NCBI GenBank assembly: GCA_945907755.1
Contig: CAMDTN010000003.1
Coordinates: 57,429-121,428, forward strand
Direction: 5' to 3'
DNA from: Singulisphaera sp. GP187
GTDB lineage: Bacteria > Planctomycetota > GCA-002687715
Length of the DNA stretch: 64,000 nucleotides
Position numbers and translations under genes: made by a program. Below, piece by piece: positions 34,317 to 42,355 of the stretch (its first letter is position 1; each line of letters starts with the position of its first letter). Under the pieces are notes generated by a model. It was given only the letters and a program-made list of their open reading frames with translations, ran no database searches and was not told the origin of the DNA.

Positions 34317-34363
34317 AGGAAAACCTTTCCTTTGGGCCGATACTGGAGGAAGAGCTTTCCTCC
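34317..34363 (+). other. Two short hairpins flanking the flgM -10 box
   Basis: AGGAAA (34317-34322) pairs with TTTCCT (34326-34331) around a 3-nt loop, and GGAGGAA (34345-34351) pairs with TTCCTCC (34357-34363) around a 5-nt loop. The GCCGATAC box lies exactly between them, in the divergent fliK/flgM region. They may be protein-binding palindromes or, for the second, a structure in the flgM leader. Confidence 0.4.
34319..34343 (+). promoter_or_regulatory. Possible sigma-28 promoter of flgM
   Basis: GCCGATAC at 34336-34343 matches seven of eight bases of the FliA -10 box. The best -35 candidate is GAAA at 34319-34322, with a short 13-nt spacer. The start codon is about 150 nt downstream. FlgM is a classic member of the sigma-28 regulon. 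Confidence 0.45.
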
Positions 34364-34491
34364 CTTCTGTTCCTTCATGGACAAAAAACGTTCACCGGTT
34401 CAAGAAGGCAGGGCGGGCTCCGAATATGAAACTGTTGGACTGGAATCACACCTGCCTCCGAGGGGCGGCAGACCGGGTTCCGGGAAAGTGA

Positions 34492-34797
34492 ATGAACATG
34501 GATATCTCAAAGATCTCAGCGAATGCAGCAGCGATGATGGGGAGCAACGGCGTCCCGTCTGATGCTGCAAGTGCAGCGCGTGCGAACTCGGCCGCGAAAG
34601 CGGCCGGCGGCGATGACAGCTACACGGGTTCCGTTGCCGCGAAGAGTGTGGCCCAAAAGGTCGCGCAACTGAAGGCGGATGCGGACGGCGAAGTGCGCGA
34701 AGACATCGTGGTTGCCTTCAGTGCGCTGATGGGCTCGGGTGCACTCGACACACCTGATGCCGCCGAACGTGCCGCCAGCGCAATGCTGCGCGGCTGA
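34492..34797 (+). CDS. FlgM-like anti-sigma-28 factor
   Basis: The 101-residue protein has a disordered Ala/Ser/Asn-rich N-terminal half. Its C-terminal segment VAQKVAQLKADADGEVREDI, then VVAFSALMGSGALDTPDAAE and RAASAMLRG, follows the FlgM pattern of sigma-binding helices. FlgM holds FliA inactive until the hook is finished, and is then exported. Small size, composition and location next to flagellin and divergent from fliK fit. Identity at the sequence level is modest. A weak GGGA Shine-Dalgarno precedes the ATG at 34492; the ATG two codons later is an alternative. Confidence 0.7.
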   Translation: MNMDISKISANAAAMMGSNGVPSDAASAARANSAAKAAGGDDSYTGSVAAKSVAQKVAQLKADADGEVREDIVVAFSALMGSGALDTPDAAERAASAMLRG

Positions 34798-34822
34798 GTT
34801 TCAATTCCAACCGCCTAACACT

Positions 34823-34875
34823 CGCACATCGCAACTGATGTGCGCTAAACGAGCCGACTCGCAAGAGCCGGCTCG
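34823..34875 (+). terminator. Tandem hairpins after flgM
   Basis: The first hairpin has a perfect 8-bp stem (CGCACATC at 34823-34830 with GATGTGCG at 34837-34844). Six bases later a second one pairs CGAGCCG (34850-34856) with CGGCTCG (34869-34875), then CTC with GAG across one mismatch, closed by a GCAA tetraloop. There is no T-run, so they may terminate flgM transcription or protect the 3' end. Confidence 0.55.
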
Positions 34876-34999
34876 CGCCATTTGATCCATGCCCGCCGCC
34901 TTGCCGGCTTTTCTCTGGGAATGTCGATCACCGCGTCTCAGCCCGTTATGCAGCGCAACCGCGCAGCTTCTGAGTGTGTGATTCTTCGACACTTATTTT

Positions 35000-35026
35000 T
35001 AAGACGATTCTTCATGTGCCCGATAG
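35000..35026 (+). promoter_or_regulatory. Sigma-28 (FliA) promoter of the flagellin gene
   Basis: TAAG at 35000-35003, a 15-nt spacer and CCCGATAG at 35019-35026 match the FliA consensus TAAA-N15-GCCGATAA with one mismatch in the -35 and two in the -10. The spacing is exact, and the flagellin start is 84 nt downstream. fliA itself is in this window. Confidence 0.75.
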
Positions 35027-35109
35027 TCACGCATGGCTGGGGCGCGTAGCTGGTCTTGATGGACTGGACGAACGCCCCTTGGAATTGGTGACTGGAAGGA
35101 GTGCCTCAC

Positions 35110-35934
35110 ATGGGTCTTCGCATCGGAACAAATGTGTCCTCATTGACCGCGCAGCGCAACCTCGCTCGCGCATCTGAAGCCCTCGGCCGCAACTACACGC
35201 ACTTGTCCACCGGCAAGCGCGTCGCCAGTGCATCTGACGATGCCGCGGGATTGTCCATCTCTTCGCGTCTGTCAGCGCAAATCCGCGGCCTCGACCAGGC
35301 TGTGCGGAATACGAACGACGGTGTTTCGATGGTGCAAACCGCGGAAGGTGGGTTGGCGGAAATCGACAACGCCCTCAGCCGCATGCGCGAACTGAGCGTT
35401 CAAGCCAACAACGGCACGCTGTCTGGCGCTGACAGGGACAACCTGCAGGCTGAGTTCACACAGCTCAGCAGCTTGGTTGACCAAGTCGCGAACAGCACCT
35501 CGTTCAACGGCACCAGCCTGTTGAATGTGGCGGCGGCGGTGACCTTGCAAGTTGGCTCTGGCACGACCGCAGGTGTGGACACCATGAGTGTGTCCACCGT
35601 GTCGGTAACCGCCTCCAGCTTGAGCATCAGCGCGCTGAACATCGGCTCCACAGGCGACGCGTCGGCGGCCATCGCGGCCCTCGACACTGCCATGCAGTCG
35701 GTCAGCAGCTCGCGCAGTCAGTTCGGCGCGGTTCAGAACCGCCTCTCGGCCGTGGCGAGCTCGCTCACCGTGCGCAGTGAGAATCTCAGCGCCGCCAACA
35801 GCCGCATCATTGATGTGGACGTTGCCCGCGAAACCGCCGAGATGACCAAGAACAGCATCCTGCAGCAGGCCGCGATCAGCGTGCTCGCTCAGGCCAACGC
35901 ACAACCTCAGGCGGCCCTCCGCCTGATTGGTTGA
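35110..35934 (+). CDS. fliC: Flagellin (FliC)
   Basis: The 274-residue protein starts at [20 protein letters not shown], eight bases after a strong GGAAGGAG; a GTG nine bases upstream is ignored for that reason. Hallmark segments are [40 protein letters not shown] and the C-terminal [20 protein letters not shown] ending QALRLIG-like (PQAALRLIG). It is a short flagellin: the D0/D1 helices are joined by only about 60 variable residues, rich in Ser and Thr, which are possible glycosylation sites. It has its own sigma-28 promoter and terminator and so is monocistronic. No fliS, fliD, fliW or csrA lies beside it. Confidence 0.97.
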   Translation: MGLRIGTNVSSLTAQRNLARASEALGRNYTHLSTGKRVASASDDAAGLSISSRLSAQIRGLDQAVRNTNDGVSMVQTAEGGLAEIDNALSRMRELSVQANNGTLSGADRDNLQAEFTQLSSLVDQVANSTSFNGTSLLNVAAAVTLQVGSGTTAGVDTMSVSTVSVTASSLSISALNIGSTGDASAAIAALDTAMQSVSSSRSQFGAVQNRLSAVASSLTVRSENLSAANSRIIDVDVARETAEMTKNSILQQAAISVLAQANAQPQAALRLIG

Positions 35935-36007
35935 TGTGAGTCTCCCATGATCGCCCGCACGCTTCGATCGTGAAGCGTGCACTCTCTCCTCGAGATAATC
36001 GCCGTGT

Positions 36008-36032
36008 AGCCGGGACCTTGTGGGTCCCGGCT
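36008..36032. terminator. Strong hairpin terminator after flagellin
   Basis: A perfect 10-bp stem (AGCCGGGACC at 36008-36017, GGTCCCGGCT at 36023-36032) with a TTGTG loop is followed by CACTTTATTT on the + strand. It lies between the convergent flagellin and secreted-protein genes and can serve both. Confidence 0.88.
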
Positions 36033-36055
36033 CACTTTATTTGGCGGCGCGCGAA

Positions 36056-37597
36056 CTAGTCGATGACCGTGATGCGCAGGCCTTCGGTGAGCCAGTAGGT
36101 GTTGAGGCTTGGAGAATAGAGCGCGGCTTGTAAATACACCTGCGCTCCCACGGGGCTCGGGAGCGGCGTCGCAGGCGGGATGGGCAACGGAATGAGCTGC
36201 GCTGGTGTTGCAGCGCTGAGTGTCAACGGCCATTGGAGAAAAGCGGTCAGTGGGTCCACATTGAAAGTCAGACCCGTGTAAGGGGGACCAAGCACGATGG
36301 GCGCTGGAGGGATCGCGAAATCCAACCACACCAAACCGACGCCATCGGTAGGGAAGGTGCCTGTGCCGCGGACACCTACAGCAAAGGTGGCCGCGCCTGC
36401 TCGCGGCAACAGATAGGTATTAGGCGTGCTGTTGGCGATGTCCCAAGCAACATCAAATGCCGCCGCTGCGCCGCCTAGGCTGGTGGCGGGTCCGAATTCG
36501 GACGGGTTTTCCGCGACAGCGCAACCGCTGACCACGCCCCAGCCGCCACTGGGCCCTCCGGACAGTTTCACTTCCGCACCTGTGGGTGGGCGGTGCATCA
36601 CATCCATCGCGTTGGGCCCATAGAACTCGCGCGACGCGTAGATGCTGCCAGTGAAGCGCTCCACCGCCACGCTGTTGCGCGCATAGCTGCCGCCGCTGAT
36701 GTACGACACCGCGCCCGCTGGCACTGTGACCAATGCGAAGTTCTGTGTGGATGGGCCAGTGGGCCCCAGCAATCCGGCAATCAGCGTGCCATTCGTGCGC
36801 GTGGCTAGCGACAGCACATAGTGCGGCACAGTGGCCAGCAGCACAGGCCCCGCAGCCACTGCAGGAGGCAGCGTTGTCGGCAGCGGCACGCTATAGATGC
36901 GCGATTGCCCCGCAGCCGGAGAATTGATCATCGCGAAATACGCGGTGGTCTGATCGGGGCTCACGCACAGCGCGTTGATGGCGCCTGCGGGCACTGCGGT
37001 CAGTTGCAACGGGAACAAGTTCACGCCGTATTCGGTGTAAAAACCCAGCGGCGTACCGCTCGCGGCGGTGAACCCATTGCCGTTCACACCGCGGATGGCG
37101 AACAACAAGCGGTGCTTCAAGTTTGCCGCGGCGGGGTCTGGCAGCACCACAATCTGATCAATGCTGCCGAAGGGCGTGGTGGTGCCAGAGCCAACGGCCG
37201 TGCCAACCACGATGGGCAAAGTCGTTGCTGCAACGCCCGCGAGGGACACCAAGTGCAGTTGCACTTGCGAGCCCGTGGGGCTGATCTCGCCCACGGCAAG
37301 ACCACCACTCGGGAGCGAAGGACTACGCGGCATCCACGCAATGCTGTTAGTGCCGATGCGTGCGGCGCTGGAACCCGCGCCAGTCAGGGTGGCGGGGAGA
37401 TTCGTGACCTGCAGCGGCGTCTGATCGGCCAAGCGTGGATGCAACATCCAAATGCCGCCATTCCCGGCGAAAGGCGCCGCCGCGGTGGGCAGGCCATTCA
37501 CTTTGAAACTGCTCACCGCCAACCAACCGTCCCACGAACTCGGTGGCTGAGCCGTCAACAGGGCGCACAGAAAGAGCACTAATGCAATGATCCGCAT
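36056..37597 (-). CDS. Secreted protein of unknown function, beta-propeller-like with C-terminal beta domain
   Basis: The 513-residue protein starts with a signal peptide (MRIIALVLFLCALLTAQPPS). The body has repeated beta-strand patterns with short Gly/Pro turns (GGLAVGEISPTGSQVQLHLV, AINALCVSPDQTTAYFAMIN, AGPVLLATVPHYVLSLATRT) that resemble a propeller without recognisable metal or cofactor sites. The last 100 residues (TGLTFNVDPLTAFLQWPLTL to TYWLTEGLRITVID) resemble the tail of the sugar dehydrogenase at 1978-3525. I do not recognise the family. It probably acts outside the cytoplasm; the shared tail may be a sorting or attachment domain. Confidence 0.7.
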   Translation of the reverse strand: MRIIALVLFLCALLTAQPPSSWDGWLAVSSFKVNGLPTAAAPFAGNGGIWMLHPRLADQTPLQVTNLPATLTGAGSSAARIGTNSIAWMPRSPSLPSGGLAVGEISPTGSQVQLHLVSLAGVAATTLPIVVGTAVGSGTTTPFGSIDQIVVLPDPAAANLKHRLLFAIRGVNGNGFTAASGTPLGFYTEYGVNLFPLQLTAVPAGAINALCVSPDQTTAYFAMINSPAAGQSRIYSVPLPTTLPPAVAAGPVLLATVPHYVLSLATRTNGTLIAGLLGPTGPSTQNFALVTVPAGAVSYISGGSYARNSVAVERFTGSIYASREFYGPNAMDVMHRPPTGAEVKLSGGPSGGWGVVSGCAVAENPSEFGPATSLGGAAAAFDVAWDIANSTPNTYLLPRAGAATFAVGVRGTGTFPTDGVGLVWLDFAIPPAPIVLGPPYTGLTFNVDPLTAFLQWPLTLSAATPAQLIPLPIPPATPLPSPVGAQVYLQAALYSPSLNTYWLTEGLRITVID

Positions 37598-37613
37598 GAT
37601 GCGCAGATCCTAC

Positions 37614-37651
37614 CGCCTCGAATGGCCTTACGCGTTGCAGCGCTCGAGGCG
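37614..37651 (-). terminator. Hairpin at the end of the export operon
   Basis: CGCCTCGA (37614-37621) pairs perfectly with TCGAGGCG (37644-37651) around a 22-nt loop. It lies just after the last gene of the fliO-to-lipoprotein operon and before the next - strand gene. The loop is long and no T-run follows, so the call is tentative. Confidence 0.4.
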
Positions 37652-37662
37652 CGGAGCGCGGT

Positions 37663-38301
37663 CTACCAGGTGGCGACCAGGCGCGCGCTGGCGTACGCAC
37701 TGAAGCGTGCTGGCGACAGCAAGATCGTGCGCCATCCATTCACAGTGTCGGCGGCGTGGTCGAGGGCGGTGTCGTGCCAGTTGTGCACATCGCGAGCGCA
37801 GCGCGCGTCGCCGGCATCGAACAGCGCACTGGTGGACCACACAACGTCGCCGGCTCCTGAAGACACCAGGTTCAATTGCAGGCCTAAGAGCATTGGCTCG
37901 TAGGCGCGATAGCGCGTGACCACACCGTAGAGCACTGCATCAGCATGATGCTCGCGCGAAACTCTGACCAGCGCTTCTTTGTCGATGGTGCCCGAATGCA
38001 GGAAGCGTTCTTCTTCCTCGTTGGTGAGGATCTTTGCATCGGCATGGAACACTTCGAAGGGTTGGCGCCGCTGAATCTCGTCGACCACGCTCTGCATCAC
38101 GGCACGAGATTCCACAGGATGGCCGGTGAGATCTTGAAAGGGCACTACAACCACGCGGCGGATCTTGTGCCCGTCGATGGTGGGGCTGCGCCATGCTGCC
38201 GGAATGCGCTCGGCATCCGGCGTTGATTCCTCGGCAGCGCCAAACATTGCGCAAGCGCCCAAGAGGCAGCCAACCACAAGCAGCGCGGCAAAGCGCATCA
38301 C
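37663..38301 (-). CDS. Outer-membrane lipoprotein of the LpoB/CsgG/FlgO-like fold
   Basis: The 212-residue protein has a clear lipobox (VVGCLLGAC at about residues 9-17). It then shows an alpha/beta domain with IRRVVVVPFQDLTGHPVESR, AVMQSVVDEIQRRQPFEVFH and HADAVLYGVVTRYRAYEPML. This is the pattern of the LpoB/CsgG/FlgO superfamily of periplasmic lipoproteins. It ends the export operon and overlaps the preceding lipoprotein gene by ATGA. As FlgH lacks a lipid anchor here, this lipoprotein might hold the L-ring or another outer-membrane collar, as FlgO and FlgP do in Vibrio. That role is inferred from position only. Confidence 0.65.
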   Translation of the reverse strand: MMRFAALLVVGCLLGACAMFGAAEESTPDAERIPAAWRSPTIDGHKIRRVVVVPFQDLTGHPVESRAVMQSVVDEIQRRQPFEVFHADAKILTNEEEERFLHSGTIDKEALVRVSREHHADAVLYGVVTRYRAYEPMLLGLQLNLVSSGAGDVVWSTSALFDAGDARCARDVHNWHDTALDHAADTVNGWRTILLSPARFSAYASARLVATW

Positions 38302-38765
38302 TTGTTGTCTCCGCCGCGGGCGAGGTCTGCCAACTTCAAGCGCAGCATCTCCTGTTCCAGCTTCAGTCGAGCAATGCGTGCCTTCACGACTTCTTCAGTG
38401 AGAGCCTTCTGTTCGGTGACAGAGCGCTCTAACAGCGTGCGCAGTTGCAGCAATTCGGCATCGTTGCACTTCGAAAGTTCTTGCGCTGCTGTGGCGCGGG
38501 TTTCTGCATCAATCACAGCCTTCTCAAGTTCCGCCACGCGGGCCTTCAGTGTGCTGTTCTCGCGCGACTTCTCATCCAGAAGTTGCAGCGTGGTTGGCTG
38601 CGTCGCGCGGGCTGCGTCGCTGATGCCCACCGTGGGGCCTTCCTTCAGATAGTCCGTGCCATGGACATCGCCCAAGTTTGCACCCAAGGGCAAGGCGTTG
38701 GTGTCAGGTGTGCTAGCGCAGGCGCAGAAGAACACAGTGAGAGCACAGAGGCTTAGGAGTTTCAT
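38298..38765 (-). CDS. Coiled-coil lipoprotein of the flagellar operon, function unknown
   Basis: The 155-residue protein starts at MKLLSLCALTVFFCACASTP, a lipoprotein signal peptide with the modified Cys in CAC. Residues about 65-150 form a long heptad-rich coiled coil (QLLDEKSRENSTLKARVAEL, LEQEMLRLKLADLARGG). It overlaps both neighbours by ATGA. It could span from the outer membrane into the periplasm beside the basal body. No family is recognised. Confidence 0.6.
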   Translation of the reverse strand: MKLLSLCALTVFFCACASTPDTNALPLGANLGDVHGTDYLKEGPTVGISDAARATQPTTLQLLDEKSRENSTLKARVAELEKAVIDAETRATAAQELSKCNDAELLQLRTLLERSVTEQKALTEEVVKARIARLKLEQEMLRLKLADLARGGDNK

Positions 38766-39007
38766 GGCGTGGGTTCTTCCGCGGCGTCGTCGCCGCCATA
38801 GAGGCAATCGAAACGGGTGACACGCCCGCAAGCACAAGTGACTTCAACGCCTTCCACCAAGTCGCCTTGGCGCACAAAGCGGATGGACGCAGAGCCCCCG
38901 CCGACAGCGCAAGTGTCTTGCTGCTGGCCTGCAACAGAATGCGCTGCGGCCAGAATCGGGCTGGTCATCAAGCGCACCGCAGATGCTTTCAGCACATTGC
39001 GCGCCAT
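38762..39007 (-). CDS. Small Cys-rich protein between fliA and a lipoprotein gene
   Basis: The 81-residue protein starts at MARNVLKASAVRL, two bases after fliA. Its C-terminal half has QGDLVEGVEVTCACGRVTRF followed by DCLYGGDD, a CxC..C cluster that might bind zinc or an iron-sulfur centre. A further Cys is at DTCAVGG. No known family is recognised. ATGA overlap with the next gene and position after fliA suggest a flagellar regulatory or assembly role. Confidence 0.5.
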   Translation of the reverse strand: MARNVLKASAVRLMTSPILAAAHSVAGQQQDTCAVGGGSASIRFVRQGDLVEGVEVTCACGRVTRFDCLYGGDDAAEEPTP

Positions 39008-39009
39008 GG

Positions 39010-39873
39010 TCAAGCTTCCGCGTTGTTTTCTGCGACGGCCTTGCGCGTGGGAGTGCTGCGCGCGGCGACCGGTTGGGCAGCGATTGGTTGGGCAGCAATC
39101 GTGCGTTCGGCAGGGTCAGGCTTGTCCGACAACTTGCTGTTCAACAGCGCCAAGGCGCGCGAGTGCAGTTGGCTGACACGCGATTCGGTGATGCCTAACA
39201 CCGCGCCGATTTCTTTCAGGCGCAGTTCTTCGGCGTAATACAGCACGATGACGCGGCGTTCGCGTTCGGGCAGTTGTTGAATGGCTGCGGCCAAGCGCAC
39301 CTTCATTTCACGCTGTGCGGCTTCATCTGCGGGGTTTGGGGAAGTGGGCAAGCTCACGCAATCCATGAGGCGCGCGGGCCCATCGTCACCACCACCAGAA
39401 CCGGCGTTGTCTTCCAACGACAACATGGCCATGCCATGCGCGTGCACCAGCGACTCTTCCACCTGCTCTAGGGTGAGCCCCGTTTCGGTAGCAAGTTCTT
39501 CGGGCGTGGCGCGGCGTCCGATGCGTTCTTCGACGCTGCGTTCGGCGCGGTCCAGCAATTTCACGCGGTCGCGCCGGCTGCGCGGCACCACATCGTGTTT
39601 GCGCAATTCGTCCAAGATGGCACCACGGATATTCACGAAGGCGTGCGTCTTGAAGGATGCTCCGCGCGCGGGGCTGTAGCTGGTTGCGGCGTTCATCAAA
39701 CCCAACACGCCGACATCAAACAAGTCGTCGCGGTCGAGGGTCGTGGGCAAGCGCAGTGGTAGGCGGCCCAACACATGGTGCACCAATGGCAAATAATCAG
39801 TGACCAATTTGTTGCGCTGCTCGTGCGTCAACACGGTGGCGGCACCATAGGCTTCCAGCGCGTGAGCGTTCAT
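39010..39873 (-). CDS. fliA: FliA, RNA polymerase sigma-28 factor
   Basis: The 287-residue protein has region 2 (LDRDDLFDVGVLGLMNAATS, FKTHAFVNIRGAILDELRKH), region 3 (EERIGRRATPEELATETGLT) and region 4 (QLPERERRVIVLYYAEELRL, KEIGAVLGITESRVSQLHSR). It lacks region 1.1, as all FliA do. It directs late flagellar transcription, and the CCGATA-type boxes upstream of flagellin, flgM and fliM in this window are its likely targets. About 30 extra C-terminal residues include a QPIAAQPVAARS repeat not normal for FliA. It overlaps the preceding small membrane protein by ATGA. Confidence 0.95.
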   Translation of the reverse strand: MNAHALEAYGAATVLTHEQRNKLVTDYLPLVHHVLGRLPLRLPTTLDRDDLFDVGVLGLMNAATSYSPARGASFKTHAFVNIRGAILDELRKHDVVPRSRRDRVKLLDRAERSVEERIGRRATPEELATETGLTLEQVEESLVHAHGMAMLSLEDNAGSGGGDDGPARLMDCVSLPTSPNPADEAAQREMKVRLAAAIQQLPERERRVIVLYYAEELRLKEIGAVLGITESRVSQLHSRALALLNSKLSDKPDPAERTIAAQPIAAQPVAARSTPTRKAVAENNAEA

Positions 39874-40136
39874 CGGTCACCGCCTGGTCGCGCTTCGCGG
39901 ACTAATACTGGCGCGAGGTGGCGCCCTACGAACGAGCCAATCCAGCGGCCTAAGACCAACCCGATGACGAAGGCAATGCCGCCGCGCAGTAACGCAGTGG
40001 GTGCCTCGACACCCATGGAGATGCCCAAGACGAACACAAAAGTCAGTGCAACCGTGCCGCACCAACAGGCGCAGATTTTTGCAATGGCGGCACTCACGGG
40101 TGCCAAGGGAGTGTGGGGTTGGTCGGTCTCAAGCAT
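39870..40136 (-). CDS. Small two-TM protein between flhA and fliA
   Basis: The 88-residue protein has two hydrophobic segments (CWCGTVALTFVFVLGISMGV and GGIAFVIGLVLGRWIGSFVG) joined by a short loop, with a basic tail. No family is recognised. In many bacteria flhF and flhG (flagellar number and placement) occupy this position; neither is present here. It overlaps fliA by ATGA. Confidence 0.55.
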   Translation of the reverse strand: MLETDQPHTPLAPVSAAIAKICACWCGTVALTFVFVLGISMGVEAPTALLRGGIAFVIGLVLGRWIGSFVGRHLAPVLVREARPGGDR

Positions 40137-40216
40137 TGGACGGTCACGCTCGTGCTGGAGGGCTCGGGCGTTCTTTCACCCCATCGGCTGGAAAAGGTGT
40201 GCGGCATGAGGTCATT

Positions 40217-42355
40217 TCAGGCAGGGCTCGGGATGACGCGGCGCGGCGGCGCAGCAGAGCGGGCTGGGGCGACAGGTGCAACTTGCTCCGCAGCTTGGAT
40301 TTGCACTACGCCAACGGCGTCCACTCCAGGGGCGGAAACCACTTCGCCATAGGACAGCACCGGGATGGGCGGTTTCAGGTGCGCGAACAAACCGGCCAGA
40401 TGGCGGCGCAGCGGTGCGCGCACCACCAACACAGGGTCGCGGCCTGAAGCTTGCGCTTCGGCGTAGCGCGCGAGCACGGCGTCTTGCAGTTGTTGCAAGC
40501 CAACGGCACCAAGGCCGGAGCCATCGCCATGGAATGCCTCCAGCAGCATCTGCTCGGTCTGCGGCGCCACCGTGATGGCTTCGATGCGTCCACCCGTGCG
40601 TCCGTGGATCTCGCAAAGTGTGCGGGCGATGCGCGCGCGCACCAGTTCGGTCAACTGGTCTGCGTCCTTCACGGTCTTGCCGTGGTCGGCGAGCACTTCC
40701 AACACCTGCGCCAACTGCCGGATTGGCACGCGCTCTTTCAACAGCCCAGCGAGCACGCGCTGCACCTGGCCCACATTCATGATGTCGGGAATGAGCTCCG
40801 CCACCACGGTGGGGTTGGATTCCTTCACGCGGTCCACCATGCTCTGCGCATCTTCGCGCGACAAGATTTCGTGCGCGTGATCCTTGATGATTTCGGTGAG
40901 GTGTGTGACGAGGACGGATTCCGGGTCGACCACCGTGTAGCCCATCAGTTCGGCGTCGCTCTTGCGCGACACAGGAATCCATGTTGCTGGCAGCCCGAAG
41001 GTTGGGTCCTTCGTATTGATGCCTTGCAGTTTCTCGCGCACATGGCCTGGATTCATGGCCAGTACATGTTCGGGATACAACTCGCCACGGCCCACTTCTT
41101 GGCCGCCAACGAGCACTCGGTAACGGTTGGGCTCCAGCACCAAGTTGTCGCGCATGCGGATGGGCGGCACCACAAAGCCATGCTGCTGTGCGAATTGCTT
41201 GCGCACCATCGCGATGTGGTCCAGCAAGTTGCCGCGGCGCTGTTCGTTCACCAGCGGGATCAAGCGGTAGCCGATCTCGATGCCCATGCGATCGACTTTC
41301 AACAAGTCTTGCAGTGCTTCCGGCGTGAGCTCGGCGGCGTTTTCAGGTTCCGGTTTTTCTTCAACAGGCTTGGGCGCAGCGGCAGCCTTCATGGCCTTGT
41401 CTGCGTAGCTCGCAACAAAGAACAAGCAACCGGAAAGCAGCACGAAAGGCAGCAGCGGCATGCCGGGCACTAATCCCACCAACAGTGTCAAGGTGGCGGC
41501 GAGGCGCATGGCTGCGGGGTGCAGCAAGAATTGGTCCACCATTTCCACGGAGAGCTTTTCTTTGGTGCGCGCCTTGGTCACCAGCAAACCCGAAGCGATG
41601 GAAATCAGCAGCGCGGGGATCTGCGTCACCAAGCCGTCACCGATGGTGAGAATGGCGTACTTGTGCAGCGCATCCATGATGCCCATGTCTTTGGAGATAC
41701 CGAGGCCCACGCCGCCCAAGATGTTGACAGCGATGATGATCAACCCGGCAACCGCGTCGCCGCGCACGAATTTTCCGGCACCGTCCATGGCGCCGTAGAA
41801 CTCTGCTTCGGCGCTCACCGCTTCGCGCCGGCTGCGCGCAGTGGCTTCGTCGATCAAACCGGCGTTCAAATCGGCATCAATGGCCATCTGCTTGCCGGGC
41901 ATGGCGTCCAACGTGAAACGCGCGGCCACTTCGCTGATGCGGTTACTACCTTTGGTGATCACGACGAATTGCACGACCATCAGAATCATGAAGATCACGG
42001 CACCGATGAGCAGGTTGCCGCCCACCACGAAATCGCCGAAGGCTTGAATCACTTCGCCGGCGTTGCCCTTCATCAGGATCAAACGCGTGCTGGCCACATT
42101 CAAAGCCAAGCGGAACAGCGTCAGGAACAGCAACAATGAAGGGAAGGTGCTGAACTCCAGCGGCTGCTTCAGCGTCAGCGTCATCAGCAGCACCATCAGC
42201 GATGCCGCGAGGTTGAAGGTGATGGCCAAGTCCAACAGGAACTGCGGTAGCGGCACCAGTAACACGAACAACAGCACGATCATCCCCAGTGCCAGCAGCT
42301 TGTCTGCATGGCGGGTGATCGGCAGTGGACCGGTAGGAAGTGGGGCGGTGCTCAT
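40217..42355 (-). CDS. flhA: FlhA, flagellar type III export gate
   Basis: The 712-residue protein starts at MSTAPLPTG, overlapping the flhB stop by ATGA. The N-terminal half has about eight membrane helices and the FHIPEP signature region (LEFSTFPSLLLFLTLFRLAL, NVASTRLIL). It includes the loop RFTLDAMPGKQMAIDADLNA and GLIDEATARSRREAVSAEAE. The cytoplasmic half (about 330-680) forms the substrate-docking ring (SVLVTHLTEIIKDHAHEILS). It uses proton motive force to drive export. A Pro/Ala-rich tail of about 30 residues follows. Confidence 0.97.
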   Translation of the reverse strand: MSTAPLPTGPLPITRHADKLLALGMIVLLFVLLVPLPQFLLDLAITFNLAASLMVLLMTLTLKQPLEFSTFPSLLLFLTLFRLALNVASTRLILMKGNAGEVIQAFGDFVVGGNLLIGAVIFMILMVVQFVVITKGSNRISEVAARFTLDAMPGKQMAIDADLNAGLIDEATARSRREAVSAEAEFYGAMDGAGKFVRGDAVAGLIIIAVNILGGVGLGISKDMGIMDALHKYAILTIGDGLVTQIPALLISIASGLLVTKARTKEKLSVEMVDQFLLHPAAMRLAATLTLLVGLVPGMPLLPFVLLSGCLFFVASYADKAMKAAAAPKPVEEKPEPENAAELTPEALQDLLKVDRMGIEIGYRLIPLVNEQRRGNLLDHIAMVRKQFAQQHGFVVPPIRMRDNLVLEPNRYRVLVGGQEVGRGELYPEHVLAMNPGHVREKLQGINTKDPTFGLPATWIPVSRKSDAELMGYTVVDPESVLVTHLTEIIKDHAHEILSREDAQSMVDRVKESNPTVVAELIPDIMNVGQVQRVLAGLLKERVPIRQLAQVLEVLADHGKTVKDADQLTELVRARIARTLCEIHGRTGGRIEAITVAPQTEQMLLEAFHGDGSGLGAVGLQQLQDAVLARYAEAQASGRDPVLVVRAPLRRHLAGLFAHLKPPIPVLSYGEVVSAPGVDAVGVVQIQAAEQVAPVAPARSAAPPRRVIPSPA

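Noticed and set aside
32842-34491. Long + strand frames opposite fliK
   Set aside because: fliK is Ala/Thr/Asn-rich, which removes stops on the other strand; the FliK C-terminal domain fixes the coding strand.
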